The translations under genes were made by a program, and so were the position numbers. Below are positions 55,921-64,000 of a stretch of DNA of 64,000 bases, piece after piece. Each line of letters starts with the position of its first letter. Position 1 is the first letter of the stretch. The notes under the pieces are model-generated. The model searched no databases. It saw only the letters and a list, made by a program, of their open reading frames with translations, and had not been told where the DNA came from. Origin of the DNA: Streptomyces ficellus (lineage in GTDB: Bacteria > Actinomycetota > Actinomycetes > Streptomycetales > Streptomycetaceae); contig NZ_CP034279.1 in NCBI RefSeq assembly GCF_009739905.1, forward strand, positions 6,324,001-6,388,000, written 5' to 3'.

Positions 55921-57231
55921 ATGCCAGAAGCGAACGACCAGCCGCTCAAGCGTGCGCTGAGCACGCCCCTGCTCTACTTCTTCATCCTCGGCGACGTCCT
56001 CGGCGCCGGGGTGTACGTCCTGATCGGCCAGGTCGCCGCCGACTCCGGGGGCGCCGTCTGGGTGCCGCTGGCCGTCGCCCTCGTGCTCGCCCTGCTCACC
56101 GCGGCCTCCTACGCGGAACTCGCCACCAAGTACCCCCGGGCCGGTGGCGCCTCCCACTACGCGACCCGCGCCTACGGGCCGTTCGCCGGGTTCCTCACGG
56201 GCTTCTGCATGCTCGCCGCCGGGATCGTCTCGGTCGGCGCCCTGGCCCGGGGCTTCGCCGGTGACTACCTGACGGCCTTCGTCACCCTGCCCGTCGCCCT
56301 GGTCGCCGTCGTGTTCCTGGCGGCCCTGGCCCTGCTCAACGCGCGCGGCATCCGGGAGTCCACCCGCGCCAACGTGATCGCCACGGTCGTCGAGCTGGGC
56401 GGCCTCGCCATCGTCGTGGTGCTCGGCGCCCGGCTGCTGCTGCGGGGCGACGGCGACCCCGGCCGGCTCACGCAGCTCGGCACGGCCGGGCAGGGCGCGG
56501 CCGCCGCCGTCCTGAGCGGCGCGGTCCTCGCGTACTACTCCTTCGTCGGCTTCGAGACCGCCGTGAACGTCGCCGAGGAGACCCGCGACCCCCGGCGCTC
56601 CTATCCGCGCGCCCTGTTCGGCGCGCTCCTCACGGCCGGCGCGGTGTACGTGGCCGTCGGCCTGGCCGCCTCCGCCGCCGTGCCGACCGGCACGCTCGCG
56701 GCGTCCAGCGGACCGCTCCTGGAGGTGGTGCGGGCCGCGGGCGGGGTGCCGGTGTGGCTGTTCAGCGCGATCGCGCTGGTCGCCGTCGCCAACGGGGCGC
56801 TGCTGACCGGCATCATGTCCTCCCGGCTCGCCTACGGCATGGCCAGGGACGGCCTGCTGCCGGCCGCGCTGACGAAGGTCCTGCCCGGGCGCCGTACACC
56901 GTGGGTGGCGATCGCCGCCACGACCGCCCTGTCGATGCTGCTGGCCCTGACCGGCAGCGTCGCCACCCTCGCCTCCACCCTGGTGCTGCTGCTCCTGGTG
57001 GTGTTCTTCCTGGTCAACACGGCGGCGCTGGTCCTGCGCCGGGACCGCGGCGTCCCCGGGCACTTCCGCGCCCCGACCGTGGTGCCCGTGCTGGGCGCGG
57101 CGTCCTGCGTCCTGCTGGCCGGCCGGGTGGAGCCGCAGGTCTGGCTGCGCGGGCTGATCGTCCTCGGCGTCGGCCTGGTCCTCGCGGCGGTGGCCGCCGC
57201 CCGGCGGGATCCGGAGCGGGCGCCCGGGTGA
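55921..57231 (+). CDS. APC-family amino-acid/amine permease
   Basis: 436 residues, 12 predicted membrane helices. Helix 1 ALSTPLLYFFILGDVLGAGV carries the unwound GAG substrate motif; YAELATKYPRAGGASHYATR is the conserved helix 2-3 link; SFVGFETAVNVAEETRDPRR and FSAIALVAVANGALLTGIMS follow. Substrate unknown, probably an amino acid or polyamine. ATG 55921 has a near-perfect AAGGAGGTG. Confidence 0.9.
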   Translation: MPEANDQPLKRALSTPLLYFFILGDVLGAGVYVLIGQVAADSGGAVWVPLAVALVLALLTAASYAELATKYPRAGGASHYATRAYGPFAGFLTGFCMLAAGIVSVGALARGFAGDYLTAFVTLPVALVAVVFLAALALLNARGIRESTRANVIATVVELGGLAIVVVLGARLLLRGDGDPGRLTQLGTAGQGAAAAVLSGAVLAYYSFVGFETAVNVAEETRDPRRSYPRALFGALLTAGAVYVAVGLAASAAVPTGTLAASSGPLLEVVRAAGGVPVWLFSAIALVAVANGALLTGIMSSRLAYGMARDGLLPAALTKVLPGRRTPWVAIAATTALSMLLALTGSVATLASTLVLLLLVVFFLVNTAALVLRRDRGVPGHFRAPTVVPVLGAASCVLLAGRVEPQVWLRGLIVLGVGLVLAAVAAARRDPERAPG

Positions 57232-57345
57232 GGCCGGCGGGTGGGCCGTACGCGGGACGGCGCGGCGCGTCGGCTTGGCCACCGGCCTCGGCCGGATGTG
57301 CCCTGGCCCTGCGTGAGTCCGCCCCAGGAGCCCCGGGAGTACGAA

Positions 57346-57747
57346 GTGTCCCTCCGCGCCGCCGCTGCCGTCGCCGCCGTCCTCCTCGCCCTCGCACCGG
57401 CCGTACCCGGCCACGCCGACGCCCGCGACCCCGCGCCCGGGCCCGCCGAGGGTCTCTTCCTCACCCTTTCCGGCGGCGACGAGAGCTGGATCCGGGGCGT
57501 CCGGCTGCGCTGTTCGCCCCGGCCCGCGGGCCCCCACCCGCAGGCGGCGGGAGCCTGCGCGTCCCTGGACACGGCACGCGGGAACCTGGACCGGCTGCGC
57601 GGCGACCAGCACCCGTGCACCAAGAGGTTCGACCCGGTCACCGCCCGTGCGGTCGGGGAGTGGCGCGGGACGAGCCTCGACTGGCGCCGGACCTACCCCA
57701 ACGCCTGCGTCCTGGACACCGCGACCGGGCCGGTCTTCCGCTTCTGA
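57346..57747 (+). CDS. Secreted subtilisin-inhibitor-like protein (SSI family) with P1 lysine
   Basis: 133 residues. Signal peptide (SLRAAAAVAAVLLALAPAVP, cleavage near GHADA). Mature part has the four SSI cysteines (56, 71, 91, 121) expected to pair 56-71 and 91-121. Reactive loop HPCTKRFDPVTA aligns with CPMVYDP of SSI, so P1 is Lys93 and P1' Arg94, pointing to trypsin-like targets as in plasminostreptin. GTG 57346 after GGGAG. SSI proteins protect hyphae from their own proteases and delay aerial growth. Confidence 0.9.
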   Translation: MSLRAAAAVAAVLLALAPAVPGHADARDPAPGPAEGLFLTLSGGDESWIRGVRLRCSPRPAGPHPQAAGACASLDTARGNLDRLRGDQHPCTKRFDPVTARAVGEWRGTSLDWRRTYPNACVLDTATGPVFRF

Positions 57748-57759
57748 GGGCGTCCCGCG

Positions 57760-57918
57760 TCACGTGTCGCGGGTGGCCGCCATTCCGATCGTCACCAGCC
57801 CGAGCACCACCCAGCCGAACCACAGCCAGCCATTGCTGCCGAGCGCCACCGTGTAGGCCGTCGTCAGGACCAGCGCCCCGATGGTGACCCCGCTCATCGT
57901 CTTCGTGGAACCGGACAT
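57760..57918 (-). CDS. 52-residue small membrane protein
   Basis: Starts with MSGSTKTMSGVTIGALVLTT and ends with VVLGLVTIGMAATRDT; two hydrophobic helices (about 9-25 and 31-47) joined by GSNGW. A strong GAGGAGG lies eight bases before the ATG at 57918, and codon bias is typical, so it is very likely translated. No known domain. It precedes nothing on its strand and is 56 bases downstream of the CtaG-like gene, so it may be the second gene of that transcript. Confidence 0.75.
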   Translation of the reverse strand: MSGSTKTMSGVTIGALVLTTAYTVALGSNGWLWFGWVVLGLVTIGMAATRDT

Positions 57919-57974
57919 GCGCGTCCTCCTCATGGCGGTCTACCGCCATGGTCGCCCCCGGGGAGGGGTCCGCG

Positions 57975-58937
57975 CTACCGTCCGCGCGTCTGCAGCGAGG
58001 CGAGGTAGGCGTTGTACGCCTCCAGTTCCTTGTCCCCGTTGCGGTCGGCCGCCCTGTCCGTGCGCACCGCCTGACGCTGCTCGGAGCGGTACCACTGGTA
58101 GACCAGCGCGATCAGCACCAGTACGGACGGGATCTCGCTGAACGCCCAGGCGATGCCGCCCGCCGCGTTCTGGTCGGTGAGCGCGTCGATGCCGAGGGAG
58201 GCGGGCGGGTTCGCGTACGTCCCGACCATCGGTTCCGTCGCCATCATCAGCGCGATGCCGAAGAAGGCGTGGAACGGCATGCCCGCGAACAGCTCCAGCA
58301 TCCGCATCACGTAGCCGGGCCGGTGCGGGCCCGGGTCCACGCCCATGATCGGCCAGAAGAACACCAGGCCGACCGCGAGGAAGTGCACCATCATCGCGAT
58401 GTGCCCCGGCTTGGAGCCCATCAGGAAGTCGAACAGCGGGGTGAAGTACAGGGCGTACAGGCTCGCGATGAACAGCGGGATCGTGAACACCGGGTGCGTG
58501 ACGATCCGCATGTAGCGACTGTGCAGCAGCGCCAGCAGCAGCTCGCGCGGCCCCTTGGCCCCGCGCCGCGAGGCGACGGGCAGGGCGCGCAGCGCCAGCG
58601 TCACGGGGGCGCCCAGCAGCAGCAGGATCGGCGACAGCATGCTGATCACCATGTGCTGCACCATGTGCACGCTGAACATGACCATGCCGTAGTCGTTCAG
58701 TTTCGTGCACATCACCAGTGCGACGCTCAGCACACCGGTGACGAAGAAGACCGTCCGGCCCACCGGCCAGGCGTCGCCGCGCCGCCGCAGCCGGACGACG
58801 CCCCAGCCGTACAGGCCGAGGGCCAGCAGGCAGCCGGTGAGGAAGAAAGCGTCCGGCGAGAGGGCGAGCCCCTGCCCCAGCGAGAAGGGCGGAAGATCCA
58901 TGGGCATGTCGTGCGTGCCGTGCCCGCTGTGATCCAT
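57975..58937 (-). CDS. ctaG: Cytochrome c oxidase assembly protein, CtaG (caa3) type
   Basis: 320 residues, about seven membrane helices. A His/Met-rich N-terminus (MDHSGHGTHDMPMDLPPF) suggests copper; membrane parts include MVMFSVHMVQHMVISMLSPI with the conserved HMVQH, PVFTIPLFIASLYALYFTPL and AMMVHFLAVGLVFFWPIMGV (second His), MPFHAFFGIALMM (third). Helps insert Cu into oxidase. ATG 58937. Confidence 0.88.
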   Translation of the reverse strand: MDHSGHGTHDMPMDLPPFSLGQGLALSPDAFFLTGCLLALGLYGWGVVRLRRRGDAWPVGRTVFFVTGVLSVALVMCTKLNDYGMVMFSVHMVQHMVISMLSPILLLLGAPVTLALRALPVASRRGAKGPRELLLALLHSRYMRIVTHPVFTIPLFIASLYALYFTPLFDFLMGSKPGHIAMMVHFLAVGLVFFWPIMGVDPGPHRPGYVMRMLELFAGMPFHAFFGIALMMATEPMVGTYANPPASLGIDALTDQNAAGGIAWAFSEIPSVLVLIALVYQWYRSEQRQAVRTDRAADRNGDKELEAYNAYLASLQTRGR

Positions 58938-59057
58938 CCGCCGGCTCCTGATTCGTGCTGGGTTGTCCGCTTGCGGGGTCCAGACTAGAACCGCCCCCGA
59001 TCGCGGCTGCGACCGGGGGCGGATGGTTCATCGTGCAACGTCATCGTCCGGTGGACG

Positions 59058-60083
59058 TCACAGCACCGTCTCGGCCTCGTCGTACCGCTCCGAGGGCACC
59101 GTCTTCAGCGTCTCCACGGCCTGGGCGAGCGGCACCATCACGATGTCCGTGCCGCGCAGCGCGGTGAGCATGCCGAACTCGCGGCGGTGCGCCGCCTCCA
59201 CCGCGTGCCAGCCGAACCGCGTCGCCAGGACCCGGTCGTACGCGGTCGGGGTGCCGCCCCGCTGGACGTGCCCGAGGATCACCGCGCGGGCCTCCTTGCC
59301 GAGGCGCCGCTCCAGCTCGCCGGCCAGCTGCTGGGCCACCCCGGCGAACCGCTCGTGGCCGTAGATGTCCTTGCCGCCCTCGTTGAACTCCATGGAACCC
59401 GCGCGCGGCTTGGCGCCCTCCGCGACGACCACGATCGCGAACTTCTTGCCCGCCTCGAAGCGGGCCCCGACGCGGGCGGTCAGCTCGTCGATGTCGAAGG
59501 GCCGCTCGGGCACCACGATGGCGTGCGCACCGGCGGCCATGCCGGAGTGCAGGGCGATCCAGCCGGTGTGGCGACCCATGACCTCGACGATCAGCACGCG
59601 CTGGTGGGACTCGGCGGTGGTCTTCAGCCGGTCCAGCGCCTCGGTGGCGACACCGACGGCCGTGTCGAACCCGAAGGTGACGTCGGTCGACGCGATGTCG
59701 TTGTCGATCGTCTTGGGGACGCCGACTATGGGCAGCCCCGCCTGGGAGAGCAGGTTGGCGGCCTTGAGGGTGCCCTCGCCGCCGATCGGGATGATCGCGT
59801 CGAGGCCGAGGTCGGCGACGTGCCCCTTGGCGCGCTCGACACCGTCGACCAGGTGCGCCGGCTGGACGCGGGAGGAGCCGAGGATCGTGCCGCCCCGGGC
59901 CAGGATGCCGGCCACCGCGTCGAGGTCGAGCTTGCGGTAGTCGCACTCCAGGAGGCCCTTCCAGCCGTCGTGGAAGCCGATGACCTCGTCGCCGTGGTCG
60001 ACGACGGCGCGGTGCACGACGGAACGGATGACGGCGTTCAGACCGGGGCAGTCGCCGCCGGAGGTGAGCACACCAATGCGCAT
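59058..60083 (-). CDS. pfkA: 6-Phosphofructokinase
   Basis: 341 residues, group A phosphofructokinase. MRIGVLTSGGDCPGLNAVIR (start, ATP/F6P site), PIGGEGTLKAANLL, KTIDNDIASTDVTFGFDTAV (catalytic Asp), EVMGRHTGWIALHSGMAAGA and HVQRGGTPTAYDRVLATRFG. The GGEG..K pattern (Glu instead of Asp; Lys in PKTIDND) is that of actinobacterial PfkA, which are ATP-dependent despite PPi-like residues. ATG 60083; the longer frame to 60149 adds an unlikely N-terminus. Confidence 0.95.
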   Translation of the reverse strand: MRIGVLTSGGDCPGLNAVIRSVVHRAVVDHGDEVIGFHDGWKGLLECDYRKLDLDAVAGILARGGTILGSSRVQPAHLVDGVERAKGHVADLGLDAIIPIGGEGTLKAANLLSQAGLPIVGVPKTIDNDIASTDVTFGFDTAVGVATEALDRLKTTAESHQRVLIVEVMGRHTGWIALHSGMAAGAHAIVVPERPFDIDELTARVGARFEAGKKFAIVVVAEGAKPRAGSMEFNEGGKDIYGHERFAGVAQQLAGELERRLGKEARAVILGHVQRGGTPTAYDRVLATRFGWHAVEAAHRREFGMLTALRGTDIVMVPLAQAVETLKTVPSERYDEAETVL

Positions 60084-60240
60084 AGCCCGAAATACCTTTG
60101 CAACGTGGGCCGACTCCCGGACCACGTCGTCCGGTTGGATCCCCGTCACCCTACCGGCGTTGGGTGACGGGGCCGAAACGAGCGTCCGTCTACTGGACGG
60201 TAGTCGTACGAACCGACAAGACCTGGGGGCCGACGGTCCG

Positions 60241-60969
60241 TCAGGCCGGCTGCGAGGCGGCCGCGATGCGCTCGGTGCGCAGCGCCTCGTACCACCGGTC
60301 GTCGGTCGGCGGCAGCGCGTTCACATCGAGGGCCAGCTTCAGCAGCAGGTCCGCGATCTGAGGATTGCGCGCCATGACCGGTCCGTGCATGTACGTCCCG
60401 AAAACGGTGTCGTTGTACGCACCCTCGGTGCCGTCCCCGGTGCCGTTGCCGTTGCCGAACACCGTCCGGGCGAAGGGGCGGGCCGTCGGACCGAGGTGGG
60501 TCACGCCCTGGTGGTTCTCGAACCCGGTCAGCTGGGGCAGGCCCAGCCGGGGGTCGATGTCGGCCAGCACGTCGCCCACGCACCGGGCGCCCTCGCCGCG
60601 CGTGGAGATCACGTCGATCAGGCCGAGGCCCGGCTCGCGCTCCCCGAGGTCGTTGATGAACTCGTGGCCCAGGATCTGGTAGCCGGCGCACACCGAGAAG
60701 ATGATGGCGCCGTTCTCCGCCGCCCGGTTCAGGCCGCCGTCGCGGCGCAGCCGCTCCGCCGCGAGGCGCTGCGGCCGGTCCTCGCCGCCACCGATCAGGT
60801 AGATGTCGCCGGACGTGGGGATCGGCTGGTCGCTGCGCACGTCCACCCGCTGCACGTCCAGACCGCGCTGGCGGGCGCGCCGCTCCACCACGAGGGCGTT
60901 GCCCTGGTCTCCGTACGTACTGAGCAGGTCCGGGTAGACCCACACGAGACGCAGACTGCTGTCGCTCAT
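60241..60969 (-). CDS. gatD: Lipid II amidotransferase glutaminase subunit GatD
   Basis: 242 residues, CobB/CobQ-like class I glutaminase. LRLVWVYPDLLSTYGDQGNA at the start, DIYLIGGGEDRPQRLAAERL, catalytic Cys in FSVCAGYQILGHEF, His in FGTYMHGPVMARNP. With MurT it turns the D-iGlu of lipid II to D-iGln. ATG 60969 is seven bases from AGGA; ATG 60975 is too close. 18 bases downstream of murT. Confidence 0.93.
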   Translation of the reverse strand: MSDSSLRLVWVYPDLLSTYGDQGNALVVERRARQRGLDVQRVDVRSDQPIPTSGDIYLIGGGEDRPQRLAAERLRRDGGLNRAAENGAIIFSVCAGYQILGHEFINDLGEREPGLGLIDVISTRGEGARCVGDVLADIDPRLGLPQLTGFENHQGVTHLGPTARPFARTVFGNGNGTGDGTEGAYNDTVFGTYMHGPVMARNPQIADLLLKLALDVNALPPTDDRWYEALRTERIAAASQPA

Positions 60970-60987
60970 GCTCATGTCCTTAAAGGG

Positions 60988-62235
60988 TCAGTTGCCGACG
61001 CGGCGGCGGACGTCCTGGAACGCGGTGTAGTTGGCGATCAGCTCGATCCGCCCGGGCGGCGACAGCTGCACCGCCTCGTCGACCGTCTCGCACACCCGGA
61101 AGTCCAGGCCCGCCACCTCCAGCCGCACCGCGAGGTCCAGCCGGCGGTCGCCGATCACCACGATCGGGTGCCCGGCCAGCCGGGTGTAGTCGACGTCCCA
61201 GAGCCAGGAGGTGTCCGTGCCGTCCGCGCCGCGCGCGTTGACGGACAGGATCACCGGCGTCGGCGGCGGGTCGATCAGCGAAAACGTTTCGAGCCAGCCC
61301 GCCGGGTTCTTCGCCAGCAGCAGCCGCAGGTCACGGCCCTGGAAGTTCACCACGTCGTACCGGCCGGCCACCGCCTGCACCTGGTACATCCGCTCCAGCG
61401 CGACCTGCGGCGGCACGCCGAACACGGCCGCCACGGCGGCGGAGGTGGCGGCGTTCGCCCGGTTGGCGCGGCCGGGGAGCTGGAGGTGGATCGGCCAGGC
61501 CGAGCCGTGCGGGTCCAGCACGTGCTCGCCGCTGAGCGCCCAGCTGGGGGCGGGCCGGCGGAAGCCGCACTCGCCGCAGAACCAGTCGTCGCCGGGCCGC
61601 TGCATCACACCGCCGCAGGCCGGGCACGACCAGGCGTCGTCCTTCCACTCCTGGCCGGCCGCCACCCACACGACGTTGGGGGAGGAGGACGCGGCCCAGA
61701 CGACCAGCGGGTCGTCGGCGTTGGCGATGACGACCGCCTTCGTACCGGACAGGCCCTCGCGCCACTTCTCGGCGAGCATCCGCGTCTCGGCGGCGCGGTC
61801 GAGCTGGTCACGGGAGAGGTTGAGCAGCGCGATCGCCTTGGGCGTCACGTCGCGCGCCACGCCCGCGAGGTACTTCTCGTCGACCTCGATCACGCCGAAC
61901 TTGGCGTCCGAGCCGCCGGCGAGGGCGGAGGTGATGCCCGCGGGCATGTTCGCGCCGAGCGCGTTCGACACGACCGGGCCGCTGGCCCGCAGCGCCTCGG
62001 CGATCAGCCGGGTGGTGGTCGTCTTGCCGTTGGTCGCCGACACCAGGACGACGTCCAGGTGCTGCGCGAGCCGCCCCAGCAGGTCGGGGTCGAGCTTGAG
62101 CGCCACCCGGCCGCCGATCACCGATCCGCTGCCGCGTCCCGCGGCGCGTGACACCGCCGCTGCGGCCTTTCCCGCCGTCACGGCCAGCTTGGCGCGCGGC
62201 GACAGCGGCTCAGGATTGCCCTGGTGTCCTGCCAT
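60988..62235 (-). CDS. murT: Lipid II isoglutaminyl synthase subunit MurT
   Basis: 415 residues, Mur-ligase fold without the UDP-binding domain. ATP loop VLVSATNGKTTTTRLIAEAL; a Cys4 zinc ribbon WSCPACGGVMQRPGDDWFCG with a fourth Cys right after (GECGF); LPGRANRANAATSAAVAAVF; DUF1727 C-terminal domain with the Asp that joins GatD (WDVDYTRLAG). Amidates lipid II with GatD. ATG 62235; divergent from def. Confidence 0.95.
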   Translation of the reverse strand: MAGHQGNPEPLSPRAKLAVTAGKAAAAVSRAAGRGSGSVIGGRVALKLDPDLLGRLAQHLDVVLVSATNGKTTTTRLIAEALRASGPVVSNALGANMPAGITSALAGGSDAKFGVIEVDEKYLAGVARDVTPKAIALLNLSRDQLDRAAETRMLAEKWREGLSGTKAVVIANADDPLVVWAASSSPNVVWVAAGQEWKDDAWSCPACGGVMQRPGDDWFCGECGFRRPAPSWALSGEHVLDPHGSAWPIHLQLPGRANRANAATSAAVAAVFGVPPQVALERMYQVQAVAGRYDVVNFQGRDLRLLLAKNPAGWLETFSLIDPPPTPVILSVNARGADGTDTSWLWDVDYTRLAGHPIVVIGDRRLDLAVRLEVAGLDFRVCETVDEAVQLSPPGRIELIANYTAFQDVRRRVGN

Positions 62236-62337
62236 CGTCCTTGTTCCTCCTAGCGTGGGTCCGGGCTCAGCCTATCGACCTCCGGCCGGACGCCCGAACC
62301 GCGCCACCTGCCGAAACCCCACGAGGTGCGCGGAACG

Positions 62338-62343
62338 TAGGGT
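62338..62343 (+). promoter_or_regulatory. -10 box of the deformylase gene
   Basis: TAGGGT seven bases before the ATG at 62351, giving a leaderless transcript and deciding for this start over ATG 62396. Confidence 0.5.
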
Positions 62344-62350
62344 GGACGCC

Positions 62351-62896
62351 ATGCGAAACCGGCCGATCCCCGGCAGTTCCGGCCATGTACGAGCCATGAC
62401 CCTGCTCGGCGACCCGGTCCTGCACACGCCCTGTGAACCCGTCAGCGACTTCGGTCCCTCGCTGGCCCGGCTCGTCGAGGACCTGTTCGCCACGATGTAC
62501 GCGGCCCAGGGCGTGGGCCTCGCGGCCAACCAGATCGGCGTGGGCTCGCGGGTCTTCGTCTACGACTGCCCCGACGACGATGACGAACGTCACCTCGGTC
62601 ACATCGTCAACCCGCGCCTGGTGGAGGCGGACGGGGTGACGGTGCGCGGCCCGGAGGGCTGCCTGTCGCTGCCCGGCGTCGAGGCCGGTACGGAACGCTT
62701 CGACCGCGCGGTGGTCGAGGGCGTCGACCTGCTGGGCGCGCCGGTGCGCGTCGAGGGCACCGGGTTCTTCGCCCGCTGCCTCCAGCACGAGTGCGACCAC
62801 CTGGACGGCACGGTCTACACCGACCGCCTCACCGGCTGGCGCCGGGCCAGGGCGCTGCGGGCGGCACGGCGCGCCCCCTGGGCCCGGGACGCCTGA
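62351..62896 (+). CDS. def: Peptide deformylase
   Basis: 181 residues. Three motifs: GVGLAANQ (54-61), EGCLS (102-106, metal Cys104), and QHECDHLDG (metal His146, His150, catalytic Glu147). Removes formyl from new proteins with Fe2+. ATG 62351 chosen because of the TAGGGT box; ATG 62396 would still keep all motifs. A Glu/Asp-rich insert DCPDDDDERH and an Arg/Ala-rich C-terminus are unremarkable. Possibly one of several deformylases of the genome. Confidence 0.93.
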   Translation: MRNRPIPGSSGHVRAMTLLGDPVLHTPCEPVSDFGPSLARLVEDLFATMYAAQGVGLAANQIGVGSRVFVYDCPDDDDERHLGHIVNPRLVEADGVTVRGPEGCLSLPGVEAGTERFDRAVVEGVDLLGAPVRVEGTGFFARCLQHECDHLDGTVYTDRLTGWRRARALRAARRAPWARDA

Positions 62897-62909
62897 GGGC
62901 GCCGGGGCG

Positions 62910-63563
62910 TCAGAACCCCGGGCCGCCCTCCTTGTCGTCGACCCGCTCCAGCCGGCCCCACAGCAGGTCGGCCAGGCCCTTGACCAACTCGGTGCGCGAG
63001 CAGGGCCGTTCCCCGAGCCACCAGTCGCCGGCGGCGTGCATCATGCCGACGATGCCATGGCCCCACACTCGGGCCATCACCTCGCTGTTCGGTCCGAGGT
63101 CGACGCGCTCGGCGATCACCTTGGCGAGCTCCTCGCCCATCCGCCGCAGCACCGGTGCGGAGTGCCGGCCTATGTCGAAGCCCTGCTCCGAGTGCTGGCC
63201 GCCGCCGGTGTCCTCCGAGGGGTGCATCAGGAACCGGTAGACCTGCGGGCGCGCCTCGATGGCGGCCAGGTACGTGTCGAGCGTGGCCTCCACCCGCTCG
63301 CGCCGGTCGGCGGGCGCGTCGAGCGCCTGCTGGAGGGCCGACAGCAGCGCGTCCGTGTGGCGCTTGGCGAGCGCCCGGTACAGGCCGCCCTTGTCGCCGA
63401 AGTGGCGGTAGAGGATCGGCTTGGTGATGCCGGCCTCGGCGGCGATGGCGTTCATGGACGCCTGCGGCCCGTCCCGGAGGACCACGCGGTCCGCGGCCTC
63501 GAGCAGTTCGCGCCGCCGCTGGTCGGCCGACCGCTGCTGGTCCGTCCGGTGTGTGGTCTCCAT
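62910..63563 (-). CDS. TetR-family regulator of fatty-acid type
   Basis: 217 residues. Helix-turn-helix RRELLEAADRVVLRDGPQAS, MNAIAAEAGITKPILYRHFG; C-terminal domain with RPQVYRFLMHPSEDTGG and VWGHGIVGMMHAAGDWWLGE. Divergent from an acyl-CoA dehydrogenase, which it probably represses; ligand is then a fatty acyl-CoA. ATG 63563. Confidence 0.9.
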   Translation of the reverse strand: METTHRTDQQRSADQRRRELLEAADRVVLRDGPQASMNAIAAEAGITKPILYRHFGDKGGLYRALAKRHTDALLSALQQALDAPADRRERVEATLDTYLAAIEARPQVYRFLMHPSEDTGGGQHSEQGFDIGRHSAPVLRRMGEELAKVIAERVDLGPNSEVMARVWGHGIVGMMHAAGDWWLGERPCSRTELVKGLADLLWGRLERVDDKEGGPGF

Positions 63564-63648
63564 AGTGTTTCTCCCCGCGCCCGTGCGATGTCCGTAAGAC
63601 CCGCGCAACGTAACACCCACCCCTTCGAAGCCGCCGGTTGACAGCGGC

Positions 63649-63685
63649 TACTAACCAGTAACAGACTGCCGTTACCGCAAGTAAC
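63649..63685. promoter_or_regulatory. Probable TetR operators before acyl-CoA dehydrogenase
   Basis: Two small palindromes, TACT-AACC-AGTA (63649-63660) and GTTAC-CGCAA-GTAAC (63671-63685), lie between the divergent TetR and acyl-CoA dehydrogenase genes; TTGACA at 63638-63643 is a good -35. Confidence 0.45.
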
Positions 63686-63698
63686 ACCGGGAGGGAAC

Positions 63699-64000
63699 AT
63701 GGCCGAGTTCACCTTTGAACTCAACGACGACCAGAAGCAGGTCCGTGACTGGCTGCACGGCTTCGCCAAGGACGTGATCCGACCGGCCGCCTCCGAGTGG
63801 GACGAGCGGGAGGAAACCCCCTGGCCGGTCATCCAGGAGGCCGCCAAGGTCGGCATCTACTCCCTCGACTTCTACGCGCAACAGTTCTTCGACCCGACCG
63901 GCCTCGGCATCCCGATGACCATGGAGGAGCTGTTCTGGGGCGACGCGGGCATCGCCCTGTCCATCGTCGGCACCGGCCTCGCGGCCGTCGGCGTCCTCGC
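63699..64000 (+). CDS. Acyl-CoA dehydrogenase, N-terminal part (runs off window)
   Basis: 100 residues are visible. ELNDDQKQVRDWLHGFAKDV and RPAASEWDEREETPWPVIQE are the helical N-terminal acyl-CoA dehydrogenase domain; FWGDAGIALSIVGTGLAAVG leads to the FAD domain, which lies beyond base 64000. ATG 63699 follows GGGAGGGAA. FAD enzyme of beta-oxidation; chain-length class unknown. Paired with the divergent TetR regulator. Confidence 0.88.
   Translation, partial: MAEFTFELNDDQKQVRDWLHGFAKDVIRPAASEWDEREETPWPVIQEAAKVGIYSLDFYAQQFFDPTGLGIPMTMEELFWGDAGIALSIVGTGLAAVGVL

Overview
The window is about 64 kb of very GC-rich DNA with strong third-position GC bias, many GTG starts and many -10 boxes of the TAGNNT type placed 6-8 bases before a start codon. 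Together with a SapB/ram morphogen cluster, an SSI-type protease inhibitor, a c-di-AMP riboswitch before an NlpC/P60 hydrolase, MurT/GatD and a class III lanthipeptide synthetase, this points to a Streptomyces (or very close actinomycete) chromosome arm-to-core region. Gene density is high, both strands are used, and there is no prophage, insertion sequence, rRNA, tRNA or CRISPR array that I can see.

Region by region. 1-8.6 kb: end of a cupin regulator, CoA-binding protein, YigZ, the DNA-repair nuclease pair SbcD-SbcC, an Lrp regulator, a rhodanese and a DUF885 peptidase-like protein. 8.7-15.2 kb: an Lrp regulator divergent from a Cys/Met-metabolism PLP lyase, a membrane-ACT-GNAT fusion, a MocR regulator divergent from a DMT exporter, and an alpha/beta hydrolase. 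15.3-20.4 kb: a secreted protein of ten 27-residue repeats divergent from an ECF sigma factor, then a GntR/UTRA regulator with a DasR-like operator convergent with a ROK regulator. 20.5-29.4 kb: housekeeping and small enzymes (NTF2-like, LysR, Mug, PurB, SGNH hydrolase, CNNM/CBS membrane pair, GNAT). 29.4-30.3 kb: a small ribbon-helix-helix/Doc-like toxin-antitoxin module abutting a truncated XRE gene. 30.3-36.8 kb: SDR, methyltransferase, VOC protein and a complete late biotin pathway (bioB-bioA-bioD divergent from bioF). 36.9-41.6 kb: anti-sigma-type ATPase, riboswitch-controlled NlpC/P60 hydrolase, a ClpP paralogue that has lost its catalytic histidine divergent from an orphan Phd antitoxin, and a TetR-controlled membrane protein. 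41.7-46.2 kb: urease operon ureABCFGD. 46.3-55.1 kb: small membrane protein, PlsC, VOC, then the ramCSAB operon with convergent ramR. 55.4-64 kb: DUF6098, APC permease, SSI inhibitor, CtaG-like protein, PfkA, GatD-MurT, peptide deformylase, TetR and the start of an acyl-CoA dehydrogenase.

How genes work together: SbcCD forms one nuclease; BioF/A/D/B run pimeloyl thioester to biotin and flank a palindrome likely to be their operator; UreABC plus UreFGD make and metallate urease (no ureE); RamS is modified by RamC, exported by RamA/RamB and switched on by RamR to yield the SapB surfactant; MurT/GatD amidate lipid II. Most likely places for undescribed biology are the ClpR-like/Phd locus, the 27-residue-repeat exoprotein, the Doc-like module without a Fic motif, and the Cys-rich tail on BioB.
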